Positions 11,344-24,614 of a stretch of 64,000 nt of DNA are shown here, one piece after another. Location of the stretch: positions 248,001-312,000 of the forward strand of contig JAIXMO010000006.1 in the NCBI GenBank assembly GCA_025677825.1, in the 5' to 3' direction. The notes below the pieces were generated by a model. It saw only the letters and a program-made list of their open reading frames with translations. It ran no database searches and was not told the origin of the DNA. Source of the DNA: Helicostylum pulchrum. Lineage: Eukaryota > Mucoromycota > Mucoromycetes > Mucorales > Mucoraceae. Made by a program: the position numbers and the translations under genes. Each line of letters opens with the position of its first letter. Position 1 is the first letter of the stretch.

Positions 11344-12765
11344 CCTATACAACAACAACAAACGCGTATAAAATGTGTATTAATAATTAGCGCGTTTCAC
11401 TGATAATTTCGATAGCTAATCGCTGAAGAACCATCAATGAAACTGCCTGAGGCATCCCTATACTGGATCTATTTTATTTCTCAGGTCTCTTTCTACTTGA
11501 TAAAACAGGAACCGATGCTCTCACTTTTCTTACTATTACCTTGTTGTATTATTTTTACAGTTTACCACCTTATTTATTGATTAACACTATAATAAAAAAG
11601 TAGAATTACAAATCTTTGTTTACTGTTTTCTTATCAGGTTTCTAAATAAGACAGTTCCCGTACCATCTGTATTAAATTACATTTCCTAGTCACCTTTCTA
11701 AACATTCACTGTTGATATATTTCAAAAGGTCTAAAACTATTGCTTTTATCTAAACTTTTACTTTATACGATTTACTGTATTACCCTCTCTCTATCATTTT
11801 GCTTGATTATCCCCTTGTTTTAATAGCATTGTTTGATAACCCCTTTGTAAAGACTAGACGTCCTAATATCATTTCGCTTTAAGCTAAATAAATAAGTTAC
11901 ATAACTAGTTGACAACTATATAGTCTGGTGCTCACTTTAAATTGAACTTTTATTGTAATTAACTTCGTGTTTTATTATAAAATCCTTCCCAGAATCCATA
12001 CTTCTAAATTTATTCTCGAGTTGTATCACTGGTAAATATTTCTACTTCCCATAGGTATCACTGGTTCAATTTCGCTAAAAAGGGTTTTTTTTTTGGATGA
12101 TTCAATCCTCTTTAAATTTGGTATTTTTATCAAGAACATCATTAAGCAACAGATGAATAATATTTTAAAGTGAAAAATTGACAAGAAAAGAGTATGAAAA
12201 CTTTCGAAAAAATGAAATGTCGCTCACTAAATTTCCTAATACTTACAGATGTAGACGAATACAACATATCCAAATTACGTTGGTATTGATAACACAATCT
12301 TTTTTTTTATAGACTTGTAATTGCTGCTTAGAGAATTTGAAGTGTATCTGAACCTCCTTTTTATTTCGTCCAAAAAAGTAAAGTTGCATATTAACTAATG
12401 TTGTCATATCAATCTAAATTCAAGTTTTGGGGTTTACAAAAGATAAACACAGGAGTCTAATTTGAAAACCCCTTATTAACCCTTAAGTGAGAGTAGATAG
12501 CGTAGTACCATGTTCTATGCGAATATGTATTCAAATGTATTATTTCTCTTTCTATCGGTCGGCTTTCTTTGGCGCGTATAGCTTTTTGTTTTAGTTTATG
12601 TTGACATGCTCAAGTTCCTTTCCACGACGCTTTTTGATTTAATTTCCACAGTCATTTAATATACGCTTTTCAATTGGATAAAAATTAAACGAAAACTCCT
12701 TAAAAAAATAAACATATAATGTGTGAAAATAAATAAACACCTTCTTTTTTTTTTTCATTCACAAA
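11164..12765. other. Gene-free spacer, 1.6 kb
   Basis: This is the 3' flank of the DnaJ gene and the promoter region of the Hook gene. Apart from the poly-T I see scattered AT-rich sequence with stops in all frames and no recognisable coding or RNA gene. Confidence 0.6.
11313..11343. repeat. Poly-T (31 nt)
   Basis: An uninterrupted run of T lies downstream of the DnaJ gene. It is a simple homopolymer that is probably length-variable. Confidence 0.9.
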
Positions 12766-15727
12766 ATGATGGACCATGATTCAAAAGAAACTGCGGCGGC
12801 AGCTTTCATAACTTGGGTACCTTTTTTTTTTGTCTTTGCCGTTAAATATGTTTTTAAAGAAAAAAGGACTAATGCTGTTTTTTTTTTGTAATAGATCAAT
12901 ACGTTTGGGGCGGTCACCCATAAAGTTGACTACATTCAAGAATTAGCGGATGGCATTACTTTATTTGAAGTATTGGCAGACATGTAAATAAAAAAATCAT
13001 ACATTTGAAAACTTTAAATGTTATTAACTTTCTTAATTAGTGACCCAAGATATTTCAAGTTGATACGCTCAGCCGATGTCGGAAGCAATTGGGTCCTTAA
13101 AAACGCCAACTTAAAAAAATTATATAAACTACTTTCACGCTATTATGAAGATATGCTTAGTTTAGACTTTTCAAAACTACCAGTAGTCGATTTAGCCTCT
13201 ATCGCAAAAGACTCTGATATACAAAATATTTTGTTACTGTGTAAATTAATCCTGTATATTGCAGTCTTTTGCCCTGATAATGAAAAATACATCCAAGCTA
13301 TTCAAACACAATTATTACCACAGCAACAAGAATATATTATGATTTCGATTGACCAAGTAAAAAAAAAAAGTTACTTGTTACAAAAAAAAACAGAAGTAAT
13401 AAACTAAACCCTTTTTGTTTTATGTAGGTCATTAAACGCATTAGTACAGAATCTCAGACGGAAATGGATAATAATCCAAGTAGTTCTTACGTAGATGACG
13501 GCACTTACAGAAGTCAAAGCGAATTATCACGAGTTTCGAAAGAAAAGGAGGAACTTGAAATTCAAAATAAACAATTGATCGAAAAACATTCATCACTTCT
13601 AAACAAATACGTAAGATTCTTCTATTTTCAGTCAATCGACGATTTGTTACTTATTTACACGTTATTATAGGATAAATTAGAAAGTGATAAGCAAGACTTA
13701 CAAGAGAGATTAAAAGATATGGATACCGCTGTTGCACAAGCTCACGAAAATGGTAAAACTGAATTTGTTGTTCGTACCGAATTAAGTTTTGTAAAGCGAG
13801 ACTTGTAAGTTTGTATTATTATTTTTTAGTGTTATATGGTTTTATTCAATATTTTCTAATACAGGCAAAAGAGTGAAGATAGTCGACAAGAACAAGAAGC
13901 TCGTTTAGAAGATCAAAAGGCTCAAATTAAACAATTAACTCATCGCGTAAGTCGCTTTATACGCATATTCATATTCATATATGTATATAAATAATTATTT
14001 TTTAACTTGAATACCGAATAGAATGAGTCACTTTTAAAATATGAAGAAGAAGCTATACGACTAAAAGATCAAATAGATGAATACAGACATACAGCCGAAA
14101 AACTTCAAAAAGCAGAAAACGTGATTGAAAAATACAAGAAAAAATTAGAAGAAACTGCTAACCTAAGAAAAGAAGTAAAAGATTTAGAGACTGCAAATCA
14201 TGAACTGATTAATCGTAATCAAGACATTGAAGATGAGTATCGTAATGTCCTTGCATTCAAGACTTTAATGGAATCTTATAAAGATCAAGTAGCTGCTTTG
14301 GAAACAAAGAACAATGAATTAATGAGAGAGAAAAATAAGTTGGACTATGAATTGAATCAATATACCAAAAAGATGGAAGTGTTGGAAGCTGACAGAGCGA
14401 GAGATTCTGAACGTATTCAATCATTAGAAGATCATTTGCAAGAAGCTCAACTTGGCAGTAAGTTACTTTTTTTTTTTTTTACTTTTTCTATGTTTTTTTC
14501 TAATTTTTTTTATAACTGTAGTGACTTCCGTTGAAAGACCTGTCTTACAAAGAACTGAATCTAATGATACCGATGATATGGAACTTGACGATTATAACTT
14601 GAATGATTCACTGGAAGATTCATTAAAAGAGTCCAACGTCACAGAACTGTAAGTTTGCTTTATTTCATCTTCTTCACAAAAAAAAAAACTCATATATATA
14701 TAGCAAATTGTCCAAGCGTCGTCTTGAACGTGAAATCAAGACTTTAAAAGAAGAACACGCAACTGGTCGTAACCCAAAGACAGTGGTGCTTCAACATTTA
14801 CTTGATGATGCTAACCGACTCAAGAACCAATTCGAAAAGAATTACCTTGAAGTATCCCAAGAACGTGATATATTACAAAGCGATATGGCACGTATTCGTC
14901 AAGGTATTCCAGACGCATTATTAGATCAATCGGAACATACCCTTTCACTTCGTCTTCACTCGAATGATCTTGAAAAGCAAATTAAATCCTTGAACGAAAC
15001 AATTGCTAAATTGGAACAAAGATTAGCAGAAGGTCGATATGAAGAAGGTATGGATGATATCCGTAATAAGCACGATGCCATCGATCAAAAATCACAATAT
15101 CTTGAAGAGCAAACCAAGAAACAGTTACAAGATATCAATAAGCTTTTGTTAGAAAAGGATCTTTTGCAAAGTCAAAGTATCGAACAAAAGGATCTCTTGT
15201 TAGAAAAAGAAAGATTAAACAGTGAGATGAAGGCTTCTTTAGCTGCATTTGAGGCAAAGGATGACGAACCCTTTAAACAGCATAATGCTCACTTGCAACA
15301 ACAAATTATTCAGTTACAAGAGCAATTGCATGAACTCAACGTCAAGCATAGAAAAGCTAAAGAGGTAATAATAGTAAAAAACTATGTACTTATATTTATG
15401 GAGAATTGATAAAGTTATTCTTAGTTTATCAAGCAACAAGACAAGATGCTTAAAGAGTCTAAAATGGGTGACCAACCTGGAAACTTTGATGAAGCTATTA
15501 CATCTTTAAAAGCTGAAGCAGCGCTTCGTGACGAAGAATACGAAAAGATTAAGAAGCAACTTCACGAAACTCGTCTTCAATCTCGTCGTGAACAACAACT
15601 TATGATTTCAGCATGGTACGACTTATCTAGAAAGAGTAATAAGGAAATCGTGAGTGCCAAATCTTCCCCTAGCTCATGGCTTGGTGGTCAAAGACATATT
15701 CTTGATAATCAACTTAAGCGTCGTTAA
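12766..15727 (+). CDS. Hook family protein (dynein/early endosome adaptor)
   Basis: Ten exons close to 793 aa: 12766-12816, 12895-12983, 13041-13356, 13428-13610, 13671-13804, 13865-13946, 14022-14457, 14522-14648, 14704-15364 and 15425-15727. The N-terminal ~150 residues are the Hook domain (calponin-homology-like; AFITWINTFGAVTHKVDYIQELADGITLFEVLADIDPRYF). A long heptad-rich coiled coil follows from about residue 170 to 730. In fungi Hook proteins (HookA/Hok1) link dynein and kinesin-3 to early endosomes through an FTS/FHIP complex. An acidic insert near residue 440 (TDDMELDDYNLNDSLEDSL) interrupts the coil. The C-terminal tail after the coil has no known domain that I can see. Confidence 0.9.
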
Positions 15728-15867
15728 AATTTATAAATAAAAAAAAATAAAAAAAAGAAAAAGTCAAGGGTGTCAAAACTATATTTTTAGAAAAGACTAT
15801 AAATACGAGTATTATGAAGCAAAACGTTAAAGATTTTACTTTCAAAAATAGGCACAAAAGATTTATT

Positions 15868-18800
15868 TTAAATCACATATTTTAAACTAAACACAAGTTC
15901 ATTTCCTGATCTTCGGTCTTCCATCACACAATAGATCGTATCTGAAGGATCCGGCCTTAAACATCGAATATTGTTACCCGGTATAACTTGTGTGAGATCA
16001 CCCTATACGAGAGTTGGTTTTTTTGCTAACTAAAAAGACTTGTACAAAATAAAATAAAAAAAGAAAAAGAAAAAAAAAATAAAAAAAAGTTCAACTTACA
16101 GTATTGATATGTCGAATCTCTATAAAACTTGAATCAAATGCTAAAATGTATGGATAATAAAATGCAAATGATGTCGGGTGGCCTTCCCATTGAATAATCC
16201 AGTCTGTTCGTACGCGGCGTCCTTTTTTATCTATATAGAAAGCGATTTCTACCAAGAACAACGCGAATTAACGAAAAAAAGTTGTTTCTTTAAATAAAAA
16301 GAATCTTACCATTGTAACACAGTAAGATAAGACCATCCGGATGTCTAAACATAGAAACTGGCTTTAATGTTTCTCTTTGAGTAATAAAGTTATGATTTTC
16401 ATCACTTGGATCAAGCACACCTATATAAATTATCTTAACTCCCATACACAAACACACACACATGTATATACAACCAGATGAAACACTTACTTTGTACACC
16501 GGCAGAACCTATATCTACCATTTGAAACCCTTTTGCGCTTCCAACACAAACAACATTTTTAAAATATTGAATAGAAGTTGCTTCACCCGGTATATACAAG
16601 TCCTTAAACCCTCTCAATACATCTGTTGAGTTTCTCATAAACAAACCCAAATGATTACTCTTTCTCTTTTTCTTTTTAGCATCTTGGCTTTCATCGTAAG
16701 GTTCCAAAGCACGTATAGTGGATGTCATTGCATTGTATTTTACAAAACAGATCAACGTTCGTTCAATAGGATCAGTAGGGCTGGTCTTATCAAATACTTT
16801 TCCAACCTTGAAAAATGATACGTTGCTACTGAGTTTACGCATCATGGTCTTTTTACACAGTGTCTTTGTAAACCGGTTTTTACTATCGTGAGATTCAGCA
16901 CTGCTGCTGGTACTGCTCTTAATACTACTCTCTCGAATGGTCTGTATTTTGGTGGTGGAGGAGGGTGACGAAATAGAGGTGGAAACAAAATTAGAGGCTA
17001 GGTAGTTGTTATTTTGGTCAAATAATGAATCGATGGAATAAGTGTACAGGATTTTATCGGCTAGAATCAACAACAGTTTGGGTCCTTCCAAGATATCGAT
17101 TTGAGATACCTTATCAATAGATAAAATTCGAATAATACCTTCGTCATCATCATCGTCCTTGTTAAGAATTGATTTTTTAAGGTAAACTCCGTGATCACAC
17201 CCGATCATCATGGAAGTACCGCATGCAGCAGCACAATTTACCTTGTTAAATGAATTAAAGTATTGGTCACTGATATCTATCATTTGAAATACTTGTTCCT
17301 TTTCCATAATTGAATGACGGTATTTTTCTATCGTATCAACCCATTTTCTTCTACTGGCTAAGGTGGAGGTGTATAATGTAATGGTACCGGATCCTTGTCG
17401 GCCCAAATGAATAAAACTAATTGGGTAGCCGTTTTTATTGGATATGACAGGTGGTAAGAAATCTGTACTGCCGCTGGAGTAAAATGAACCGGTACTTGAT
17501 CTATTGTAAGGAAGAATAGAGCTGGATCTTTTTGCTTGGTCTGGTAATGATATAGCTAATAAGGCTAGCGGGATTGGCTAGTAATAAATATAACAGTAAG
17601 TTACGGGAAAAAGAATAATAATTATATACATAAAAAAAAACTTACTTTTTTGTACAACTTATAATTCTCGAAATTATCAAAACACTTTGACTTTATAATA
17701 AGCAAACAGTGATCCAATACATATATTTGAAGTTCAGAAGCCTCAGTATTATTACCTGACCCCTTTCTTTTCAGCGGACCCTTCATAATAATCTTTCGAT
17801 CTGAAGAGAGTAAATCCAATCCTTCAATTTCTTGATTATTTACTTTTTTAAACGATAGTTTCTTTTCTAGTACTTGTAAACTGAGTTTATTTTCTGATTT
17901 TCCTGATTCTTCATTCACTCGTTCTAAGAAATGGTTTATCAGATGCATTACTTTGGGTATCGAGGTATGATCAGGGTGATCCTTTGGTGTGTGCTTGAGG
18001 ATCTCGCGCAGTAATAGATTGTATCTTCCTAATCGAGTGGTTGGTTTCGTCAGGTATCCATTTAATTCAAGCTTTCTGGATTTAGGAGATCTTTCGATTG
18101 TCTCTACGAGCTTGGCAAACGCAACATTGGATGCCTTTTCATTTTCAAATATATATTTACTAATGACTTGATGAGAACCGTAGTCTACAAAGGGTTCAAA
18201 TACGGTACATACATGTGTTAGAAAAACATCGCCTATCTGGTTGACTACTTTATCTTGTTGCTGCCGTTGTAAGAGGTCAGAAAGTAATAGTTCGTTGGAT
18301 TGTCGGATCTTGGGCAAGTTCCAAAACAAGTCTTTTACAAATTGTTCTGAACGGTCTGTTGGTATTGAGTCGTGTAATAATAAAGGTGCAATCCAATTCT
18401 AATTTTTTAAGTAAAGAAGTGAGTATGTATAAGATGAAAAGAGGAAGTTTTTTTTTTTTACCTGTTCAACATAGATTAAATCATCTACAAAATCTTTTTC
18501 GGTATATATAAGTTCGAATATATTTTCTTGACGTCTCATTTCGTTGGACGATAGGTTATTTAATGTGTTTTTAGATACTGTATTTATCCATAGTCTTTGT
18601 TCCTATTTATTATTATGTATGTGTGGGTAAAAAAGTAATAATCATAAAAATGTAATTAACGTACATTTTCTTCAGATAAAAAATTTTGGGTTTGCTTAAG
18701 AATAATGAAAAAAAGGATTAGTTTTTTTTTTAAAAAAAAAAGGGAAGAAATTCTACTACTTACTTGAGTTAAACGACGTGGACATAATACACTGTAGCAA

Positions 18801-19586
18801 GCACTATCTCTGGTACAAGTAGCAGAATAACAATCAGTTAATAAAGTAAATACACCGTTTGGTAATTCTTTTGTTTGGTTAAGAGATACCGAATCAGTGG
18901 ACAATTTTTCAGTGTTATCTTTAAATTGATACAGCTCATTAATCGAATCACGTAATCTATTCTCATAATTAACATCATGAAAGAACTTTTGATGGTCCAA
19001 AGCACGGCCTATTAAGATGGCCAAGTTTCTGTCTGTTGTTTTAATGATGGAAGCTAGTTTATTCTAAATAGTGTGTCAGTTAAAATAAAAATAAATGTTA
19101 TAAACTACTTACGACAGCATCTCTTCCATCAAATACTTCATGATAGGTTATACTATCCTTTGATTTTGTGCTTGCAACCATATTTTCTTTAAATGCATAA
19201 GCAACCTTTGATAGTAAAGCGGGATAAAGAATGAAATCACTGCCTTCGAAATCTTTTCTCTTCTTTCTTATGGATGGACTTTCAGCAGACTTTCTTAAAG
19301 GTAAAGTAGAGCTTTGCCATAACAGATCCAAATTAGCTATTATTTGTTAAAAATAGTTATAATATTCCCTCCTTTAAAAACAAAAATTAATGTTACTTTT
19401 TTTAGATAATTTTGCTCGCATTGGGGCCAACTTGGATAAAAGTCTACTTGAATTTACTTTCTTTTCGATATCATCGTCTTCTTGCTGTTGCGATAAATAG
19501 TAGCTGTTTCTGAAGGCTGCTGCTGGTGATAATTCACTATGATTTTCATGTTCTATTTGTGTAGAACTTATAGTAAGATTATACAT
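15868..19586 (-). CDS. Rho1 guanine nucleotide exchange factor (Rom2/Rgf type)
   Basis: Nine exons join in frame to 1023 aa: 19397-19586, 19113-19336, 18764-19063, 18462-18602, 17646-18398, 16491-17577, 16310-16420, 16100-16230 and 15868-16002. The order is an N-terminal Ser-rich region, a DEP-like region (about residues 65-240), a RhoGEF/DH domain (from RQENIFELIYTEKDFVDDL through YLTKPTTRLGRYNLLLREIL), a PH domain (KGPLKRKGSG to TLASRRKWVDTIEKYR) and a C-terminal CNH domain (from KVNCAAACGTSMMIGCDHGVY). DEP-DH-PH-CNH is the layout of fungal Rom1/Rom2 and Rgf1-3, which activate Rho1 in cell-wall integrity signalling. It is convergent with the Hook gene, 140 nt apart. The DEP boundaries are approximate. 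Confidence 0.92.
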
Positions 19587-19942
19587 TTATAAACAAATAA
19601 GAAAGAAAGAAAAAAAAGGGAAAAAGGGAAACATAAAAAATAAAAAAAGAGGGGGTTTTTATACATTTAATTTATACTCCTTTTTTATTTTTTTCATTAT
19701 TATCTGACAGCAAAATGAATTGGACAAGTGGTCAGTTACAAACAAAAAAAAAGCGTAGGAAAGATGTTGTCATAAAGAAGAAGGAAACATCCATATATCA
19801 TTTCAACTTGGTTCAACATGTAAAATACTTTCAAGCGGTTAATCAAAACAAATAAAAACTCCCCACTCTCTCTCTTTTTTTTTTAATAAACACTCTTCTT
19901 TTTTCTTTTCTTCTCTTTTTTGTATTGTATTGTATAAAATAG
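19587..19942. other. Divergent promoter region
   Basis: This short divergent spacer lies between the Rho-GEF and the HSPA12-like gene. It contains purine runs (about 19600-19660) and a CT-rich tract just upstream of the ATG at 19943. I see no gene. Confidence 0.55.
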
Positions 19943-21999
19943 ATGGCTCAATCTAAACCTTTTCTTATAGACGATTATCCCGTCATTATCGGTATTGATT
20001 TCGGTAAATAAGGTACAACGAACATCTCTGCTTGGTTTAATTCTAACCAATACAATATTAAGGTACCACTTTCTCTGGTTGTTCATATGCCTTTAGTCAA
20101 AATGATGAAGTAGTTGACATTGTTCGCTGGTAAGAAAACATTATTTCTTATTGTTATTATTATTATTTATTCTAATTTAACTTGCTTATTAAAGGCCTAA
20201 GCAAAATAACAATGTTTACCCAAAGGTAACAATAATAACCATGGTTAATTACCACAGTGGAACTTAAACTCTTTCTTTTTTTTTATACTAGACACCTACA
20301 CTTAACTTTTATCAAGGAAATACTAAAGAAATGACACAGTGGGGTAACGCTGCTCGTTTGGAAATGCAAAGACCTACAGCTAGAAACTCGGTTTTATTAA
20401 AACAATATAAATTATATCTGGATGAGAATATTGCCAAGGATTTACCTCCGCTTCCTAATGGCTTAACCATTGTTGAAGCTATTTCCGATTATCTTCGTGC
20501 TTTTCATGAACATGTCGTAAACGAATTAAAAAAGGGCTTTGCAAAGAATTATGGACAACATCAATTTAGATATGTAAGTTAATAAATATATGTGGGCATA
20601 TAAGATTTAAAACTTAAAGATGTCTCTTTTTTTTTACTAGTGCTTAACTGTGCCAGCCATGTGGTCGGATAAAGCTAAAAGTACTATGCGTGAAGCAGCT
20701 ATTATGGCAGGTCTTATTCAAGAATATGATCATAGAGATAGATTAATGTTAATTTCAGAACCTGAAGCAGCAGCACTTTATTGTGAAAAGAAGTGTGAAC
20801 AATTTAATTTGAAACATAACGATAGATTTATGATTTGTGATGCAGGTGGTGGTACAGTTGATTTAATTGTATTTGAAATTGATGAAAGAAGTGGACGTAA
20901 ATTACGTGAGTGTACAAAAGGTCACGGTCAGTCTTGTGGTTCCGTATTTCTTGACCGTCGTATGAGAAAACTCTTGAAGCGAAAGTTTAGAGAGTATTTA
21001 TCTTCAATTCCTGCTTCTGCTTTTGAAACAATGATGGATACCTTTGTTGATTTAATTAAACCTCAATTCGATGGTATCGAAGATCAATTTATTACTTTAC
21101 CAGCCGCTATGAACTTGGCTTCTTTAAATAACCCCGCTATTGGTCTTGAGGATGGCATGCTGTGTTTAACTGCTGCTGAATTACAAAAGGAAGTATTTGA
21201 ACCTGTCATCAAGGAAGTCATCAATTTGTGTGAAGAACAACTTCAAAAAGCTCAAAGATTACAAGCCATCTTTTTAGTAGGTGGTTTTGGTTCTTCCAAT
21301 TACTTGTTTGAAAGAGTACAACAAGAATTTGGTTCTCGTGTTGGTTTAGTTGCTGTTCCTCCTCGTTGTGAATTAGCTGTTGTTCGTGGCGCTGTTTGTT
21401 TCGGCTTAAATCCTAGAGTAGTTACTACTCGTATCCCTAGATATTGGTATGGTATTGATACTACTACCACATTTGAAGAAGGAATCGATCCTCCAAATTA
21501 TAAAATTGTTAGAGCTGATGGTAGTATTCGCTGTGATAACAAATTCTCTGTCTATGTTAAAAGAGGGCACCCACTCGGTAAAGTCATATCGTATATTCAT
21601 ATAATTTATAATATATATTTATTATCATTACTACTAGACATCGATAATTGTGTATCCAAAGATTTTTTCGCCTATTACCCACACCATACAACATGTACCC
21701 TTTATTCGGCTGATACGGAGGAACAACCCGTTTATACTACAAGTCCTGGTGTACACAAAGTTGCTAATTTCACTATTCCTATGCCTGCTTTAACTGGTGT
21801 CAAAGAAGGTGAAAAGGTTGATTTAACAATTAAAATGTATTTCGGTGAAGTAGAATTAAAAGTTGAAGGTAATATATATGTGTATATGTATATATTAAAT
21901 ATATAGAATTCATGTATACTTAACCCTTTTTTTATAATTATTTTAGCTGTTATTCGTGGAAAGACATATGGCACTACTTGTACATTTGATACTGATTAA
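19943..21999 (+). CDS. HSPA12-like Hsp70-family ATPase
   Basis: Seven exons (19943-20003, 20063-20129, 20195-20225, 20292-20573, 20641-21577, 21638-21868, 21947-21999) give 553 aa. The actin/Hsp70 ATPase fold is clear: phosphate 1 IGIDFGTTFSGCSYAF (split by intron 1), DAGGGTVDLIVFEI and the adenosine motif FLVGGFGSSNYLFERV. The canonical Hsp70 substrate-binding domain is absent, as in HSPA12A/B, and the C-terminus is a short beta-rich tail. Such genes are expanded in Mucoromycota; their clients are not known. Read without splicing, an in-frame stop appears after GIDFGK, but it lies inside a short intron with good GT, CTAAC and AG signals. Confidence 0.9.
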
Positions 22000-23322
22000 A
22001 TAAACAATAAAATACCACTTTTATATACTTATAATGTAGATACAGTGTTTCCACTCTCAATTTACCGAATGTTTGAAAACTCTGGACATTTGTGTGAGGA
22101 TAAAAAAGTGTAACGTATCCTTTTTTTTGGCTTTCTTGCGTGAAACAAGTAGGAACGTCACTTTTTGGCGTGTTAAAATAAGTTGTAACAACAAGCTGTA
22201 GACATGTACTTATGAAAATGATTAAATATATTGCTTGAGCAGTATAAATTTTATTTAGAGTAAATCCTTTCCTTTCTCTTCATGTTTATTATGTATACCA
22301 GGAAGTATTATTTTTTTGTATGTGCATCTTTTATCTAAAGCAACCCCCGGGTATAAGAGCGCTTCTTGCTCAAATGTGATCCACCCAACTATGATGCTGT
22401 ATAGATATCTATAGGACTAAAAATCGAATGAATCATCCCCAGCACGAGGCCATGACGGGTTCAATGTAATTGGCTATTGTAGAAAATCTAACGAATGATA
22501 GACCTGTTACTTCAAAGACGCCTAGTTGATCGCGTATTTGTGTGAAACATGCCTTTCGGAAACACGACATGGATAACTATTAAGTTATTTCAAAGTTGGA
22601 CAGCGAAAATGGTGCAGCTACAGAGTTTCTTAACTTTTTAAAAGAAAATCCTAAGGTGTGCGTCAGATCAAATGACCTCGCTGGTTTTAGATCCAACGCG
22701 CAATATAAAACGTTTATTAAGGTAATCAGCAAAAAGTGAATTCCAACAATCTCATGTATGGAACATCCAAGTCTCAAGAAAATTATTATTGGCGGGTTTT
22801 TCTACAAGCAAACCATACGCGGGATATTTTTTGATACTTTTTTCCTGTAAAATTTTTTACTTTAAAATATAATCATCAATTTGTTAATGATGTTCTTAAT
22901 AAGATTTCCAAGTTTAATGAAGATCGAATCAATCCAAAAAAAAATATTTCCCTCTTTTAGAAAAGCAAAATTAAGCAGGCGGTTGGAAAAAATGTCACTG
23001 CTGGTGGCCCCCATAATTTTCAGCGTGACATGAATTGGTGTTTGACTGGTCAAACTTGGCAGCCATTGTTACAAGAGTATCAGTTACTTCAATAAAACCA
23101 ATACTACTTATGTCTGAATCTAACAGCCCAAAACAATTCATAGAAAAATTAAATATATAAATATATACATATATTCGGTAGTGTTTTTTAAACATGTGCG
23201 AGGAAATCAAAGTCAAAAAAGGGGGAAAATTGATCTGGTTATGCCTGGGAAACCATGTTTAGCATAAGGTTTACCATTCAATTGCTGTAAAGTGAGCAAT
23301 TGACTTTTTTTATTATTATTTC
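22000..23322. other. Spacer with possible decayed coding sequence
   Basis: No intact gene is visible. On the minus strand, from about 23090 down to 22560, broken frames give protein-like fragments separated by stops and frameshifts, which could be a decayed element. I could not assign a family. The rest is AT-rich intergenic DNA. Confidence 0.4.
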
Positions 23323-24534
23323 TTATAATTCGTAATCTTCTTCAGAGCTACTATCACTCAAGTTATCTACAATGGTTTCATCCTCACTATCATTTAATAA
23401 TGCAGTTAGTTTTTCGGCATTCAACGGGTTCTCTACTAATACATAAGGTGTGATATGATAGGCAAATGCAAGGTCACGTAAGTTGATGGATGGTTCTTCT
23501 TCCTTCTCGTCTTCCGAAGCATTTTCTTCGTCTATGTTACGTATCATCTTGACACCAATACACTTATTTACTCTTCTTTTACTTATAGCACTAGTAATGG
23601 ACGATTTTATATAATTTTCTGCTGCAAATAACATTACATTGACTACATCTTCTGCTATACCCCCTAATAATCCATTTTCTAATGCAATACTGGTCATTCT
23701 CGAATGTAAAGTATCTGGAGTCGGTAATTCCTTTAAATCAATACATAAAGGTGCCATTAACCCTTTTGAATATTCCTGACTAAAGTCTATGATTATAATT
23801 AATATCCATTATTTTGTCTTTTGGAGGGGTACTTACTTTGTGGTAATTGATCCAATGCAAATGGTAAAGTTGGCGGCCTACTTATACGTGTTCCTAGCAA
23901 TCTATCTACATAGGGTCTCAATTTAGTCTTATCGCCAGACTATACGATTAAGGAATATTAGCGCTTTGATAGTATAACAACAATTAAAGCTTACTTTAAC
24001 AAGTGCCTTCAACCTTTCACGATCGGCTTTATTCAGTGCCATGACATCTAGCTTTAACTTTCTCTTTCTGGGATCTTGATCCATATCCCCTTCGCCTGTT
24101 AAACTTCCGTCTTTGCCTCTTTTTCGTTTTGCCCAACCGACCAGTCGATGTTTCGATGGCGGTGGTGTATTGGTTTGAGCATTGTGTACTGTACTTAGAA
24201 TGAACGCATTATGAAGATAGGCTTTCACAATGAAAAACAAAATGTTAAAAATCCCCTGATAATATACATTTTACATAAAAGCTGTTTTACCATTCTGTCT
24301 ACTCAAATAAAGGTTGGCATAAAAGTCAAATTCTTGTCGATTTAACTTTCCCATCACAAAATCTCTTAATGCATCCCAGTATAAAGGACCATTCTCTCCT
24401 AATGCATCGGCTAATTGTTGCTTTAGGGCTAATACATCTTGTCGTCCATTAGCAGTTGGATGAGTAAAATGACCTTTAAAAGAAGTTGATGAGCTCGCTG
24501 TTGTTGTTACTGTCGATGTTGAGTTTTCCAACAT
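23323..24534 (-). CDS. HFI1: SAGA complex subunit Ada1/Hfi1 (TADA1-like)
   Basis: Four exons (24291-24534, 23995-24188, 23837-23939, 23323-23786) give 334 aa. The N-terminal segment LKQQLADALGENGPLYWDALRDFVMGKLNRQEFD is the SAGA-Tad1 family signature. A basic stretch, DPRKRKLKLD, follows. The C-terminal helical segment (SRMTSIALENGLLGGIAEDVVNVMLFAAENYIKSSI) matches the histone-fold-like part that pairs with Taf12. The protein is a structural core subunit of the SAGA histone acetyltransferase in the nucleus. The C-terminus is acidic. The family call rests on the N-terminal motif and overall layout. Confidence 0.85.
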
Positions 24535-24614
24535 GGCTATAACGTTTAAAAAATAAAAAAATAATAAAAAACGCGAGAGAGAAAATAATTTATTTATTTT
24601 TTTAAAAAAAATAA

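Noticed and set aside
19943..20130. HSPA12-like gene as a pseudogene because of an internal stop
   Set aside because: The stop is inside a short intron with canonical signals; splicing restores the conserved phosphate-binding motif.
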